NCBI GenBank assembly: GCA_015654495.1
Contig: JAATGW010000475.1
Coordinates: forward strand, 1 to 8,322
DNA: 8,322 nucleotides
Origin: Chitinophagales bacterium
GTDB lineage: Bacteria > Bacteroidota > Bacteroidia > Chitinophagales > Chitinophagaceae
Direction: 5' to 3'
In this document: piece by piece, positions 1 through 7,081 of the stretch
Layout: every line of letters starts with the position of its first letter
Position numbering within the stretch: position 1 is the stretch's first letter
The notes under the pieces: generated by a model
Told to the model about the DNA's origin: nothing
The model's input: the letters and a program-made list of their open reading frames with translations, nothing else
The model's database searches: none
Made by a program: the position numbers and the translations under genes

Positions 1-181
1 CTGCAATGAAAGCAGCGGCAGTACCCAGCATGGTTATCGGCACCCATGGAATAGCAAGCCAATGCCATCCTGCGAATACATATAATGCCGTCGGAACAAC
101 AGCGAGAACTGCCAGCCAGAAAATATCCCGCTTGGTCCATGCAAGGAACTCGCCCAGCGTGTAAGATTTACCAGCATGCAT
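1..181 (-). CDS. Bestrophin-family anion channel, N-terminal part (cut by left window edge)
   Basis: The reverse strand from an ATG at 181 stays open to the window edge and gives the first 60 residues of a protein starting MHAGKSYTLGEF. The visible part has a short N-terminal segment, the WTKRDIFW stretch, a hydrophobic segment at about residues 20-35, and then AIPWVPITMLGTAAAFIA at about 43-60. The IPWVPIxxLGTAAAFI pattern, normally followed by GFKNN, is a strong signature of bacterial bestrophin-like (UPF0187/YneE-type) membrane proteins. These form pentameric chloride or cation channels in the inner membrane. The catalogued family is about 290-310 residues, so roughly 80% lies outside the window. 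It is the last of four minus-strand genes, 75 bp after the methyltransferase stop, far enough to allow its own promoter. No ATG lies upstream before an in-frame stop. Family assignment is firm; ion selectivity is unknown. Confidence 0.85.
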   Translation of the reverse strand, partial: MHAGKSYTLGEFLAWTKRDIFWLAVLAVVPTALYVFAGWHWLAIPWVPITMLGTAAAFIA

Positions 182-256
182 AACAAATACAGTTAGTTCT
201 GTTTTTGTGAAAATATCAAGAATATGCTAATCTCTGCAGCAATCGCGGAATAAATT

Positions 257-781
257 TCAGGGAAGTATCAAAGCACTGTAAATCTTGGAGCGATTATATA
301 CAGATGGTTTCTCACCGATTTTTTTTATTGAATGATAACCCAGGGGATTAAACAGGTCTGCAAGTTCGATCTGCGGCAGGGGATAAGGTACCCAGCGACT
401 GGACGAATAAAGATCATATTCAACAATTAAAAACGGAGCACCCGCTTTAACCTGTTTCATCAAACCTTCAAGGCAGCTTAATTTATCCTGTATAAAATGA
501 AGTGAGTTGGCAATGATGACACCATCTAATTGCGGCAGACCGAGATGCTCAATAGCAAAATCTTTCTGTACGGGTTTCACCTCAACTTGATTTGATGGCT
601 TCACCTTCATTAAAGACACATTATTTTTTTCAACAGCATAAACGATACTCCCCGATACCTGCAATTCCGCAATTGCAAAACTGAACAAGCCGCTGCCGGC
701 TCCCAGATCAGCCCAATTAGCAGGCTGGTTCATTTTTATTTCAGGTGTGTCGATGAGATCTATGGCTTCACTCAGTTCCAT
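257..781 (-). CDS. Small class I SAM-dependent methyltransferase, substrate unknown
   Basis: A 174-residue soluble protein with a Rossmann-type methyltransferase core. Motif I, the glycine-rich SAM-binding loop, is WADLGAGSGLFS at residues 23-34. The acidic end of strand beta-2 that usually contacts the ribose is at AVEK (E51). A D/F pair at VQKDF (D74-F75) fits the adenine-binding motif, and the motif IV-like strand is LDGVIIANSLHF at 85-96. The rest (112-174) matches beta-5 to beta-7, including LIVEYD. It is short because the N-terminal helix before motif I is minimal and no separate substrate domain is present, so the methyl acceptor cannot be named. It looks complete, with ATG at 781 and TGA at 257-259. 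The upstream gap to the YjbR-family gene is 77 bp and carries a heptamer repeat array, so co-transcription with that gene is uncertain. Confidence 0.82.
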   Translation of the reverse strand: MELSEAIDLIDTPEIKMNQPANWADLGAGSGLFSFAIAELQVSGSIVYAVEKNNVSLMKVKPSNQVEVKPVQKDFAIEHLGLPQLDGVIIANSLHFIQDKLSCLEGLMKQVKAGAPFLIVEYDLYSSSRWVPYPLPQIELADLFNPLGYHSIKKIGEKPSVYNRSKIYSALILP

Positions 782-784
782 TTT

Positions 785-819
785 ACGTGTAACGTATTAC
801 GTTTAATGTTCAACGTTAG
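785..819. repeat. Degenerate 7-bp tandem repeat, five units
   Basis: Five consecutive heptamers can be read in register from 785: ACGTGTA, ACGTATT, ACGTTTA, ATGTTCA and ACGTTAG. The first half of the unit (ACGT) is best conserved and the last three bases vary. The array begins four bases upstream of the methyltransferase start codon, in its 77-bp leader. From general experience, degenerate heptamer arrays of this kind are common between genes in Bacteroidota; their function is not established. The register is clear by eye, but the array is short. Confidence 0.6.
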
Positions 820-858
820 CTTATGCTGTTTGGATCTTTACAATTTTTTTTGCGGACC

Positions 859-1311
859 TTATTTTCGTTTTACGGATTTGCCGGATTTTTTGGTCCTGGA
901 CTTTTGCCTGCTTACTTCCGGCTTTTGCCTTTTGACTCCCGACTCCTGACTCCCGACTTTTTCCCCAATCCCGGCTTCCTTCTTTGCTTTTGCGGTCATC
1001 TTTGACACTACCAGACTATAAGATTTTGCGAGATGGTTTTTCAATGCTGTCGCCGGGAGCAAGCGCATATTTTTATGCAATACCCAATGGCTCTTTGCCA
1101 GATAAGGCGCAGGAATAAAATCATCCTGCGTAATGAGCTCTTCAAATTCAGCCGGATCAGTTTTAAACCCAATGGTTACAGGAACTGCATCCAGACTGAT
1201 CATGCAAAATATTTTTTCACCCGCCATCAGGCAGAAATTATCGCCCCATTTAATATCCTCGCGGATCCCCGGAAACGATTTGCAGAATTTCTGTACATCC
1301 TCTACTTCCAT
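859..1311 (-). CDS. MmcQ/YjbR-family protein with a basic, repeat-derived C-terminal tail
   Basis: A 150-residue protein. Residues 1-105 match the MmcQ/YjbR family (PF04237, a CyaY-like fold): MEVEDVQKFCKSFPG at the N terminus, then EKIFCMISLD at 32-41, the PVTIGFKTDP strand-turn at 44-53, the IPAPYLAKSHWV segment at 66-77, and a closing helix with LAKSYSLVVSKM. Some members are called DNA-binding proteins, but no biochemical role is settled. Relatives usually end near residue 115-120. Here a strongly basic, low-complexity tail (about 106-150, roughly one third Lys/Arg) follows. Its DNA contains a heptamer tandem repeat, and residues 119-139 show a matching 7-residue periodicity with units such as VKRQKPE and VSRQKSR. 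The gene starts 5 bp after the GNAT stop codon, indicating co-transcription. The family call is secure; the tail may be disordered. Confidence 0.85.
   Translation of the reverse strand: MEVEDVQKFCKSFPGIREDIKWGDNFCLMAGEKIFCMISLDAVPVTIGFKTDPAEFEELITQDDFIPAPYLAKSHWVLHKNMRLLPATALKNHLAKSYSLVVSKMTAKAKKEAGIGEKVGSQESGVKRQKPEVSRQKSRTKKSGKSVKRK
895..964. repeat. Degenerate 7-bp tandem repeat inside the YjbR-family coding sequence
   Basis: From about 902 to 964 the plus strand reads as nine heptamers in one register, with consensus TYYYGAC. The best units are TTTTGAC at 930-936, TCCCGAC at 937-943, TCCTGAC at 944-950 and TCCCGAC at 951-957. A looser unit, CCTGGAC at 895-901, extends the array. Unlike the array at 785-819, this one lies within an open reading frame. 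Because 7 is not a multiple of 3, three units (21 bp) give a 7-residue protein period. Units of this kind (GTCAAAA/GTCGGGA on the minus strand) are ones I recall from intergenic arrays in Bacteroidota. Confidence 0.7.
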
Positions 1312-1316
1312 ATTCC

Positions 1317-1859
1317 TTACTTTTTGATCAATCCAAAAACTTCCGAATCAAGAAACTGACCATCGAAATAAAAGCTTTCTCTGAGATATCCCTCACTCAC
1401 AAAGCCGGAACGCTCCAGTATTTTTCTTGAATTAAGATTCTCCGGATTGATGCGCGCTTCAATGCTATGCAATTCCATCTTTTCGAATCCATGCTTAATT
1501 ACAATATCAATCAATTTCTGCATAATTCCTTTGCCCCAGAAATCCGGATGTAACATATAACCAATCTCTCCCCGGAAATGTTCGGGAAGCATACGATAAT
1601 ATCCGATCGTACCGGCAAGCCGCCCATCTTCCTTTTGAACTATAGCCCATACCGAAGTTCTGTGCAACTGAAACTCATCCTGCATACAATCAATCATCGA
1701 GAGTACTTCGTCTATCGAATGGGGCTTTACACGGTTAATATATTGCATTGCTGCTGAATTTGTCCTTAATTCAAACAGGGCCGGCGCATGATGCGACTTC
1801 AATGCCGTAAGCAAAAAATCGCCTGCATCAATATCGGGAGGACATTTTGTTGTTGACAT
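1317..1859 (-). CDS. GNAT-family N-acetyltransferase, RimJ/RimL type
   Basis: A 180-residue cytoplasmic acetyltransferase of the Acetyltransf_3 branch (PF13302). Strand and helix order matches the fold: substrate-side segment at 15-65, the SVWAIVQKEDGRLAGTIGYY strands at 69-88, EIGYMLHPDFWGKGIM at 98-113 holding the acetyl-CoA pyrophosphate loop (W108-G-K-G-I-M), and the motif B region HSIEARINPENLNSRKIL and following residues at 131-153, where N142 and the RSGF turn are typical. RimJ/RimL-like members acetylate protein N-termini or small amines; the acceptor here is unknown. It is the first gene of the left minus-strand group, and its TAA stop is 5 bp before the ATG of the YjbR-family gene. 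The ATG at 1859 gives a normal-length N terminus. A weak promoter-like match upstream is described under the adjacent spacer. Confidence 0.88.
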   Translation of the reverse strand: MSTTKCPPDIDAGDFLLTALKSHHAPALFELRTNSAAMQYINRVKPHSIDEVLSMIDCMQDEFQLHRTSVWAIVQKEDGRLAGTIGYYRMLPEHFRGEIGYMLHPDFWGKGIMQKLIDIVIKHGFEKMELHSIEARINPENLNSRKILERSGFVSEGYLRESFYFDGQFLDSEVFGLIKK

Positions 1860-2208
1860 CGCGTTCAGTTTTTAAGATCAGGAAACCATGTTGAAATTAC
1901 ATTAGTTTGATAAGGAAAATCAATGCGGGCTTTTAATGCGCGGCTCCTTTTTATTAAAGTCAGAAACAATTTTTTCGGTCAGGAAAAACCTGCAGAAAAC
2001 AACAGGTGTAATAAAATAAAAACCGTAATATTGAATAATTGCCTGCCTGCCGGTAAATGCTGATGCCGGTACATAGCGATACAACCAGAACGAAATCTCC
2101 CGTGCAAAAAAATTATTATCGCCACCAGCGGTTGCGTTAATGACGGAATTTCAAGGCATTTCAGAAAATTACAGAACAGGAATTTATAGGGCAATAAAGT
2201 TTTCATTT
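1860..2208. other. Divergent intergenic spacer between GNAT and permease genes
   Basis: This AT-rich 349-bp spacer should contain promoters for both flanking genes. On the minus strand TAATTTCA (1892-1899) resembles the Bacteroidota -7 element TAnnTTTG, and a TTG at 1921-1923 lies 21 bp upstream of it. That would place transcription start about 25 bp before the GNAT ATG, but the match is imperfect. I found no convincing element on the plus strand for the permease. Other things seen are a weak 5-bp hairpin (ACCTG 1988-1992 with CAGGT 2003-2007) and a GC-rich CCTGCCTGCCGG segment at 2042-2053, which looks like half of a palindromic intergenic repeat. The open frames here have no protein-like composition or homology that I can recognise. 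Confidence 0.35.
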
Positions 2209-3570
2209 ATGGCAATCCCTTCCTCTTTGCAAAGAACGGTCAGCGCTCCTTCAGCAATTTTACTTGTTGTCAGCGGCATCATCGGTTCTGGTGTTTTTAA
2301 AAAAATTGCTCCGATGGCGGAAAACCTGCACTCGGCCAGGCTGGTTCTTTTGTGCTGGGCTATCGCAGGTGTTATCAGCCTGATTGGCGCCCTCTGCACC
2401 GCGGAACTTGCCGCAATGATGCCGGGTTCAGGTGGTGAATTTGTCTACTTCAAAAAAATCTATGGCCGTTTCTTCTCATTCCTTTTCGGTTGGGCTAACC
2501 TGGTAGTGATGCGAACGGCAACCATTGCCGCGCTTTCCTTCGTGTTTGCGGAATCCTTTAACAATCTTTTCCCGCTTCCTGTCATCGGGTCCATTTCTAT
2601 CAGCATTAAATTACTGGCTTCGGGCCTGATCATTTTACTCAGTTATGTCAATCACAGAGGTGTTGTATTCAGCGAGAAATTAAGCCGTTACGTAATCATA
2701 ATGATAATCCTTGTAATAGCAGGATTCGTGGTCTCCGGATTATCATCGCCACTGGGAACTTCTTCCAACCTGATTCAGGATAGTGGCAGCCCGGAAGGGT
2801 GGCTGTTGCTTTCAGCAATTTTTACTTCCATGCTGAGCGCATTCTGGGGTTATGAAGGTTGGAGCAATATTGGATATATCGGTGAGGAAATTAAAAACCC
2901 GCAACGCAATCTCCCGCTCGCCCTGGGGGTGGGAACATTGATTGTTATGGCACTCTACCTTGCGTTGAACGCAGTTTATCTTTACGTAACGCCGATACAG
3001 GACCTGGCTGCCATGTACTTCCTGCAAAACAAAATCGCTGCCGTAGAAGTTTCGCGACTGATCAGCGGGAATACCGGCGCCATCATATTATCTGCATTGA
3101 TCCTGTTCACGACGTTTAATTGCACCAACAGTTCATTGCTGATGTCAGCACGAATTTTTTATGCGATGGCAAGAGATGGACTATTCATAAAAAGTGCGGG
3201 AGAAATTCATCCGCAATACAAAACGCCCTCGCGTGCAATTTTGTTTCAGGGAATCTGGTCAATCGTTCTCGTGTGGTCCGGCAGTTTTGATCAGCTTACA
3301 GACCTGCTGATTTTTGCCGCATTTATTTTTTACGGATCAACGGCCCTCGGCGTTATTCTCCTGAGAAGAAAAGAGCCGGATGCGCCGCGACCTTTTAAAG
3401 TAGTTCTTTACCCGGTACTTCCCGCGTTCTTTGCATTATTCTGCCTGACCCTGATCATTATCACCATTGTACAGCGACCCCTTCAATCAACAATAGGTCT
3501 TGGGCTTATTGCGCTGGGCGTTCCGGTTTATTTCTACTTCGTCCGCCAGTCTTCAAAAAAACAGGCATAA
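2209..3570 (+). CDS. APC-superfamily amino-acid permease, LAT-like, 12 TM
   Basis: An inner-membrane amino-acid transporter of the APC superfamily (AA_permease_2, PF13520), 453 residues from the ATG at 2209. The frame is open to an ATG at 2140, but the extra 23 residues are polar and unlike family N termini, whereas MAIPSSLQRTVS leads directly into TM1. About twelve hydrophobic segments can be read, at roughly 15-33, 43-65, 90-118, 130-147, 160-178, 198-218, 236-260, 288-305, 343-360, 364-384, 399-421 and 426-445. Family marks are the unwound TM1 GSGVF (26-30) that holds the substrate alpha-amino and carboxyl groups, the TM6-loop YEGWSN...GEEIKNPQRNLP (215-236), and the MARDGLF...HPQYKTPSRA loop (320-343). 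Substrate and coupling (exchange or proton symport) cannot be read. It is a single-gene unit converging on the D-amino-acid cluster. Confidence 0.92.
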   Translation: MAIPSSLQRTVSAPSAILLVVSGIIGSGVFKKIAPMAENLHSARLVLLCWAIAGVISLIGALCTAELAAMMPGSGGEFVYFKKIYGRFFSFLFGWANLVVMRTATIAALSFVFAESFNNLFPLPVIGSISISIKLLASGLIILLSYVNHRGVVFSEKLSRYVIIMIILVIAGFVVSGLSSPLGTSSNLIQDSGSPEGWLLLSAIFTSMLSAFWGYEGWSNIGYIGEEIKNPQRNLPLALGVGTLIVMALYLALNAVYLYVTPIQDLAAMYFLQNKIAAVEVSRLISGNTGAIILSALILFTTFNCTNSSLLMSARIFYAMARDGLFIKSAGEIHPQYKTPSRAILFQGIWSIVLVWSGSFDQLTDLLIFAAFIFYGSTALGVILLRRKEPDAPRPFKVVLYPVLPAFFALFCLTLIIITIVQRPLQSTIGLGLIALGVPVYFYFVRQSSKKQA

Positions 3571-3857
3571 AAAAGGCAGGAAAAAGAAACAACAGCTGCT
3601 CTGAAAAGAAATCCGGAATGAGATCGCGACAAAACAGTCCGGAATCAACAGCAATATTTCTTCTTCCTGCCAGCAAACATCCAACAAACTAAACCAGGCC
3701 TTTTCCCTGTCAGAAACACCTGTCCGCAGTTTTCTTTCAGGCCGGAACTACCCGGTTTTCCCCTCGGATAACTGAAGTTGCAAAGTGTTTTCACTATCGG
3801 ATAAGAATAAGCGAAATTTACGGAAGCAGCTCTGCTGTAAGCGCTTCTTTCATTTAC
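3571..3857. other. Convergent intergenic spacer
   Basis: The spacer lies between the stop codons of the permease and of the triple-domain hydrolase and has no credible gene. It contains the long-range inverted repeat described separately. Near the hydrolase end, GAAGC at 3823-3827 can pair with GCTTC at 3843-3847 around an inner AGCAG/CTGCT pairing, which could help end transcription from the right. No U-run follows on either strand, so I do not call a classical rho-independent terminator. Confidence 0.4.
3575..3671. repeat. Long-range inverted repeat, 15-bp arms, after the permease stop
   Basis: The arm GGCAGGAAAAAGAAA (3575-3589) and the arm TTTCTTCTTCCTGCC (3657-3671) are complementary at 14 of 15 positions, with 67 bp between them. 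The first arm starts 4 bp after the permease TAA. The interior has two copies of TCCGGAAT (3612-3619 and 3638-3645), whose palindromic TCCGGA cores could pair to form a nested 6-bp stem. The arms are purine- or pyrimidine-rich, which makes a chance match more likely than the length alone suggests. It may fold in RNA as a 3' end structure for the permease mRNA. Confidence 0.45.
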
Positions 3858-6800
3858 TTATTCAAGAGCCTTCAACTTTTCAAAAGGAATATCCATTACA
3901 GGATATTCTTTCCATCCACCGAAATCATAATGCCACCATTCATCAGGATAAATAAGAAACCCGTTCTCCGTCATCACTTTTTTCAGCAACTCCCGGTTTT
4001 TCAACTTGCTTTTAGATGTGAGTGGGTAATCACTATGTGATTCGCTGCTGAAGGAATCCCAGGGCGTCGGCATATCAAGCTCCTTACCCGTTTTCAGATC
4101 GATTATCGTCAGGTCAACAGCGCAACCCCGGTTATGACGGGATCCTGAATATGGAGATGCCACAAAAACGGTATCCCTGAATGTTTCATAAAAACTTACA
4201 GTGACATCATAAGGGCGGTAAGCATCATATATTTTCAGACCCAGCCCTTTCTTCTTTAATTCCGCCTGGATCTTTTTCAGAGATTCAGCAGCGGGCTTTC
4301 GCATGTATGCGGCTTTGGAACTATAGACCGGGCGCTTCATAAGGTTGCTGTCTGTGGCATACCGGACATCGAGTTGTATGCCGGGAATGAATTTATCCAA
4401 CGCCACCAGTTCCTGCTTCGGATCTCTCTCCACCAATGCAATGTGCTCTTCAATAGTATTTATGGTTTTCAACCGGTATTTATTGAAATGACTGTTTGCT
4501 GAAGGAGGAAGTTCTCGCATGCTGAACCATTGAACGAGCGCAGGGTTTTCAGGAGATAGCGTAAAGCGGACAAGAATTTTCGAATTAATACCTTCAATTA
4601 TAAAATTTCCGCGCAGCTGATTGTCCGGCATCATATCACTGACCTTAATGATCGGTCCGGCTTTTGCAAATAAAATACGCGCATATTTCCGCAGCGAATC
4701 AACAAAATAATCTGCAAAAAAATTCTCGCTGAATATGCCGGATTGTTCCGCATTTTTCCAGTCGGGTAAAAGTGCTACCAATTCTTTTTTTCTTTTTTCC
4801 AGAATATCAGAGGGCGGCAACCGGCGCGGTTGTAAATCCGCAATGGCAATCAGTGTATCAACCAGCTGCTGATTCAACGCAACGGTTGCAGCATAAGTAA
4901 GGCTGCTGAAGGAAACAATTCCAAATCCATATTGCGGTAAAAAAGTCCAGTGGGTACCAAAGCCTGGTAATCCGCCGCTGTGGCCGATCTGTTCACGACC
5001 CATGCAATCCTTCGACCAGGCGAGCCCGAAATTGTAAGAACTGATCCTGGCGCATATTTCACCATTTACTTTTCTCGCAAATGCACTCAGGTTACTAACG
5101 GGACCGGGCAGCTGCATTTCTCGGATGCTGCTCCTGCTCACAATACCGTTATTCTCTCCCGACCTGGGTGGCCATGCGGAAATATGGAGGTTCATATACT
5201 TTGCGAAATCCTCAATTGAAGTGAGCATACCTCCCATAATTCCATAGGCACCCCGGTGCAGCATTTCTTCTTTGGTCCATTTATCATTTACAATGCGATA
5301 ACCATTCACCAGCAAATCTTTTGGTACTTCCGCATATTCCCAATAGGTATTTGCCATGCCCAGCGGCTGAAATATCCGTGTATTGATGTATTGCTCATAA
5401 TGCATTCCCGAGGCACGGGTTATGATGATGCCAAGCATTGCAAAGCCCAGGTTACTGTATTCATAGGCCAGCCCTGGTGTTGATGAAAGAGACAATCCAC
5501 CTTTAATAAAATCCAGCAATTCCTGATCCGTATCCTGCAACTGGCGATCTCCCCATGGATTGTCCTCAGGAAAGCCCGCCGTATGTGAAATCAGATTGCG
5601 TATGGTGATTGGCTGTGAATCATCCGTAAGCGCGGCTATATTGTTTATTTCAGGGATATACTTTGAAACCGGGTCGTCCAGGCGCAGACGGCCTTCATCG
5701 CGAAGTTTGATAATCGCAAGCCCGGCAAAACTTTTCGACATGGATGCAATTCTGAACACCGATTTTGTGGTTACCGGCACTTTATTTTCAACATCACTGT
5801 AACCAAAAGCACCGGAATAAACCAGTTTCCCCTCAGCAACAATTCCAAATGCAAAACCGGGAATTTTTTGCTGCTCCATATGTGCTTTATACATTTTCTC
5901 AATTACCGGAAATGCAGCCTGCATCCTGATAATGCGGTTACTGTCCATGAAAATCGCTGGCTTGTAGCCGGAAACAACTTTCTCCGGTTTCCCCGTTGTG
6001 ACCACGGGTAAGGATTGCAGCAGGTTCATTAAAGCACGCAGATCCTTATCGAATTGCGGACTAAAGCTCCTGGTGTTCAGCAACAGCGCATAGGTATAGC
6101 CGTTAGCTGTATGTTTTAATTCTGTTCTGGTGCCCGGTAAGGAGCCGTTATGTCCCCAGTTTCCGAGACTATCGACACCCCAGCCGCAGGCATATTTAGG
6201 TGACACCGATGGTGCGGTCAGCATAGCAGTTACCGATGCCGGACTGATTATATCCTTTACGCCGTTCTTGCCATCAACATGACTTACAAAATTAGCCAGA
6301 TCGCTGGCCGATGCAATCCATCCACCATGCGCATCCATCCTGACTATATTGTAACGGTATGGATCTTCTCCATTCTGGCCATAATATATTACCTCATTGG
6401 TCTTTCTTTCTATAAGTGTATTGCCGCCCACCTGCATGCCGGCTGCACCTGCAGGCAGAAGAATATTGGTCTTCACCCAGGTCTCATAAGGTTGACCTGT
6501 TACCTGCTCTATTACACGCCCAAGCACACAATAGCCAAAATTTGAATATTGATATCCGGTTCCGGGAACACGTTGTAATGCAAGTGAATCAAGCGTAATA
6601 CTGATAACGGTTTTTACATCGCGGTTTGGATCGGTAAACATCGGATCATTGCGCTGATTACCCCATCCACCCGAAAGATGCTGCAACAGATGACGAACAG
6701 TGATATCAGTAATGTCCTTTGAATATGGTGGATGACCATACCTGTTTTTCAGAATACCCTGCGGACCAAATACACGATCATCCAGAGATAATTTTTTTTC

Positions 6801-7070
6801 CTCCACCAGCTTCATTATCGCCACAGAAGTTACTGGTTTGGATATGCTCGCAATCCGAAAAAGGCTTTGTGTTTCAACGTGGCTTCCTTTTTCCCTGTCG
6901 GAAAAACCATAGCCCTTTGCATACACGATCCGCTCATTTTTAGAGATGGCGAGAGATGCACCTGGAACCTGGTTGGCCACCATAAATGCGATAACTGCAT
7001 TGTCGATCTCCGGAATACTGTCTCCGAACGCAGACAATGTGACGAATAGAATTTTCCCCAGTAAACTCAT
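3858..7070 (-). CDS. Exported triple-domain hydrolase: two beta-lactamase/DD-peptidase-like domains plus a VanX-like D-Ala-D-Ala dipeptidase domain
   Basis: A 1070-residue protein. Residues 1-16 resemble a short signal peptide (LLGKILFVTLSAFG) with no lipobox cysteine, so it probably acts in the periplasm. Domain 1 (about 20-350) is a class C beta-lactamase-like serine hydrolase (PF00144) with S75-I-S-K78, Y175-S-N177 and H307-N-G309. Domain 2 (about 380-745) repeats the fold with S443-M-S-K446, Y538-S-N540 and H697-S-G699. Both triads are intact, and HxG replaces the KTG of true beta-lactamases, as in DD-peptidases, D-aminopeptidases and esterases. Residues 750-870 look like a beta-rich linker. 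Domain 3 (about 886-1068) is a peptidase M15D/VanX-like domain (PF01427): DAYRP with R952, zinc ligands H979 and D986 in SRHNRGCAVD, catalytic E1044 and zinc ligand H1047 in EWWH. The frame is unbroken. It starts 11 bp after the regulator stop, as the last gene of the operon. True substrates are inferred. Confidence 0.92.
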   Translation of the reverse strand: MSLLGKILFVTLSAFGDSIPEIDNAVIAFMVANQVPGASLAISKNERIVYAKGYGFSDREKGSHVETQSLFRIASISKPVTSVAIMKLVEEKKLSLDDRVFGPQGILKNRYGHPPYSKDITDITVRHLLQHLSGGWGNQRNDPMFTDPNRDVKTVISITLDSLALQRVPGTGYQYSNFGYCVLGRVIEQVTGQPYETWVKTNILLPAGAAGMQVGGNTLIERKTNEVIYYGQNGEDPYRYNIVRMDAHGGWIASASDLANFVSHVDGKNGVKDIISPASVTAMLTAPSVSPKYACGWGVDSLGNWGHNGSLPGTRTELKHTANGYTYALLLNTRSFSPQFDKDLRALMNLLQSLPVVTTGKPEKVVSGYKPAIFMDSNRIIRMQAAFPVIEKMYKAHMEQQKIPGFAFGIVAEGKLVYSGAFGYSDVENKVPVTTKSVFRIASMSKSFAGLAIIKLRDEGRLRLDDPVSKYIPEINNIAALTDDSQPITIRNLISHTAGFPEDNPWGDRQLQDTDQELLDFIKGGLSLSSTPGLAYEYSNLGFAMLGIIITRASGMHYEQYINTRIFQPLGMANTYWEYAEVPKDLLVNGYRIVNDKWTKEEMLHRGAYGIMGGMLTSIEDFAKYMNLHISAWPPRSGENNGIVSRSSIREMQLPGPVSNLSAFARKVNGEICARISSYNFGLAWSKDCMGREQIGHSGGLPGFGTHWTFLPQYGFGIVSFSSLTYAATVALNQQLVDTLIAIADLQPRRLPPSDILEKRKKELVALLPDWKNAEQSGIFSENFFADYFVDSLRKYARILFAKAGPIIKVSDMMPDNQLRGNFIIEGINSKILVRFTLSPENPALVQWFSMRELPPSANSHFNKYRLKTINTIEEHIALVERDPKQELVALDKFIPGIQLDVRYATDSNLMKRPVYSSKAAYMRKPAAESLKKIQAELKKKGLGLKIYDAYRPYDVTVSFYETFRDTVFVASPYSGSRHNRGCAVDLTIIDLKTGKELDMPTPWDSFSSESHSDYPLTSKSKLKNRELLKKVMTENGFLIYPDEWWHYDFGGWKEYPVMDIPFEKLKALE

Positions 7071-7081
7071 GTCTGATATTT

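Noticed and set aside
823..1359. Plus-strand frames of 60-108 codons opposite the YjbR-family gene
   Set aside because: Their composition reflects the complementary strand of a recognised gene and the pyrimidine-rich heptamer array.
2042..2071. REP-like palindrome CCTGCCTGCCGG followed by two GCCGGTA copies
   Set aside because: Only one arm is well kept and no second full copy is seen in the window, so a mobile repeat cannot be supported.
1979..2206. Minus-strand 75-codon open frame in the divergent spacer
   Set aside because: It overlaps the permease start, has no family resemblance, and its LPAGRQ stretch is what GC-rich palindromic intergenic repeats give when translated.
2140..2208. Upstream ATG extending the permease by 23 residues
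   Set aside because: The added residues are polar and unlike APC N termini; the ATG at 2209 places TM1 at the usual distance from the start.
3815..3857. Rho-independent terminator for the hydrolase operon
   Set aside because: Short competing stems exist, but there is no stable GC stem followed by a T-run in the minus-strand direction.
4980..5802. Several plus-strand open frames of 75-80 codons opposite the hydrolase gene
   Set aside because: They are antisense shadows of a strongly supported long gene, with no recognisable domains or start signals.
6430..6465. CCTGCATGCCGGCTGCACCTGCAG-like GC-rich near-palindrome within the hydrolase gene
   Set aside because: It encodes an ordinary LLPAGAAGMQV segment of domain 1, where such residues are normal; no evidence of an inserted repeat.
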